From: Erythrobacteraceae bacterium
GTDB lineage: Bacteria > Pseudomonadota > Alphaproteobacteria > Sphingomonadales > Sphingomonadaceae
Length of the DNA: 40,082 bases
Reading direction: 5' to 3'
Assembly: GCA_002706445.1 (NCBI GenBank)
Contig: PALE01000009.1
Span: forward strand, 1-40,082
Within the stretch, counting starts at the first letter, position 1; each line of letters opens with the position of its first letter. Below, piece by piece: positions 39,423 through 40,082 of the stretch. The position numbers and the translations under genes are program-made. Below the pieces are notes generated by a model. That model did no database searches, had not been told where the DNA came from, and was given only the letters and a program-made list of their open reading frames with translations.

Positions 39423-40082
39423 GTGGCACGGGTCCTCATCGACGGATACAATCTCGGGCTGGAAAAGGGCACCGGCGTTGCGACCTATGCGCGCAACCTC
39501 AGCTATGAACTGGGCGCGCTCGGGCATCAGGTCGATGTGCTCTACGGCAACCGCGCGAGCGCCACGCGCGACGATCTGCTGCGCGAGATTTACTTCTTCG
39601 ATTCCAGCGAAGACGAGCGCATCCGCCTGCTCGAAATCATCGAACAGGTGCAGCAGGCGATCCACGGCCCGCTGACTTTCCGCGCCAAGGAAATACCGGT
39701 CTCGGGCCGCGTCATCACGCGCACCTTCCAGTCGAAACTTCCGAATTTCGACCGGCTGTTCAATTCGCCCGACCTGTTCCAGCGCGCACAGAGCGCCTTC
39801 AAACTGTGGAAGCGCCCTTCGACCATTCGCCTGCCCGAAAAGCCCGATCTGGCGCATTGGACCTATCCCATCCCGCTGCATGTGAAGGGACGGCCCAATA
39901 TCTACACGCTCCACGATGTCGTGCCGCTGCGGCTTCCCTACACCACGCTCGATCACAAGCGGCGCTATCTCCAATTGCTGCAACAGCTCGACAAGAAAGC
40001 GGCGCATTTCGTGACCGTATCGGAAAACTCGAAGCGCGATCTGGTCGATCTGACCGGCATCGCGCCCGAGCGGATTACCAAC
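39423..40082 (+). CDS. Glycosyltransferase (GT4-like), 3' truncated by window edge
   Basis: The first 220 codons of a glycosyltransferase begin at GTG (VARVLIDGYNLGLEKGTGVA), with GGAAACGGA seven bases upstream. The glycine-rich N-terminal loop, the HVKGRPNIYTLHDVVPLRLP segment and HFVTVSENSKRDLVDLTGI are typical of the acceptor domain of GT4 enzymes. The donor-binding half lies outside the window. It is the last visible gene of the polysaccharide export operon, with the same general fold as 31625-32761 and 34929-36104. Confidence 0.88.
   Translation, partial: MARVLIDGYNLGLEKGTGVATYARNLSYELGALGHQVDVLYGNRASATRDDLLREIYFFDSSEDERIRLLEIIEQVQQAIHGPLTFRAKEIPVSGRVITRTFQSKLPNFDRLFNSPDLFQRAQSAFKLWKRPSTIRLPEKPDLAHWTYPIPLHVKGRPNIYTLHDVVPLRLPYTTLDHKRRYLQLLQQLDKKAAHFVTVSENSKRDLVDLTGIAPERITN

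Noticed and set aside
1-40082. Integrated mobile element or phage boundaries
   Set aside because: No integrase, transposase, tRNA-end repeats or terminal inverted repeats were seen; codon style and GC appear even apart from the Gly/Asp-rich secreted proteins.

Overview
The window is GC-rich, almost fully coding DNA with many ATGA/TGATG gene overlaps. The two TonB-dependent receptors (N-terminal VSARRR / VTARKRE plug motifs), the mix of short-chain (SDR) and medium-chain (MDR) reductases, and serralysin-like proteins with a type I secretion system suggest an alphaproteobacterium of the order Sphingomonadales, perhaps an Erythrobacter/Novosphingobium-like genus. This is an inference from gene style; no rRNA or other marker gene is present. 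I found no tRNA, rRNA, CRISPR array, transposase or integrase.

Region A (1-14927, plus the acyl-CoA dehydrogenase at 17353-18501) is a catabolic island for an unidentified hydrophobic or cyclic substrate. It holds a 5'-truncated acyl-CoA ligase, five SDRs, two zinc-independent MDR enone/alkene reductases, two TonB-dependent receptors, a ThuA-like protein, two SnoaL/NTF2-fold proteins, a small Rieske ferredoxin and an acyl-CoA dehydrogenase. The architecture 'MDR reductase divergent from a TonB receptor' occurs twice. A decayed remnant of an FAD-dependent dehydrogenase lies at 1098-1433. No oxygenase is seen, so ring hydroxylation, if needed, is encoded elsewhere.

Region B (15199-29689) is a type I secretion locus. 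An operon of outer-membrane channel, ABC exporter and membrane-fusion protein (18662-23282) is followed by a small exported protein, a serralysin-like zinc metalloprotease with two pre-peptidase domains, and a 983-residue RTX protein. A third secreted protein, apparently a seven-bladed beta-propeller, lies upstream at 15199-17349. All three large proteins end in the same roughly 300-residue module, and copies 1 and 3 share a 65-nt identical stretch.

Region C (29686-40082) is a cell-surface polysaccharide locus. It combines capsule ABC export (KpsE-, KpsM- and KpsT-like proteins, the last with a long C-terminal extension) and three glycosyltransferases with an inositol-phosphate set: inositol-1-phosphate synthase, an inositol-1-phosphate cytidylyltransferase-like enzyme, a CDP-inositol:inositol-phosphate transferase-like (DIPPS-like) protein and a second CDP-alcohol phosphotransferase. 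This is the enzyme set that makes di-myo-inositol phosphate in hyperthermophiles, here inside a capsule locus of a probable mesophile. I consider it the most interesting system in the window: it may make a phosphoinositol-decorated or phosphoinositol-linked surface glycan or lipid. Two tiny leader ORFs with stop/start coupling sit at ino1 and in front of the last glycosyltransferase.
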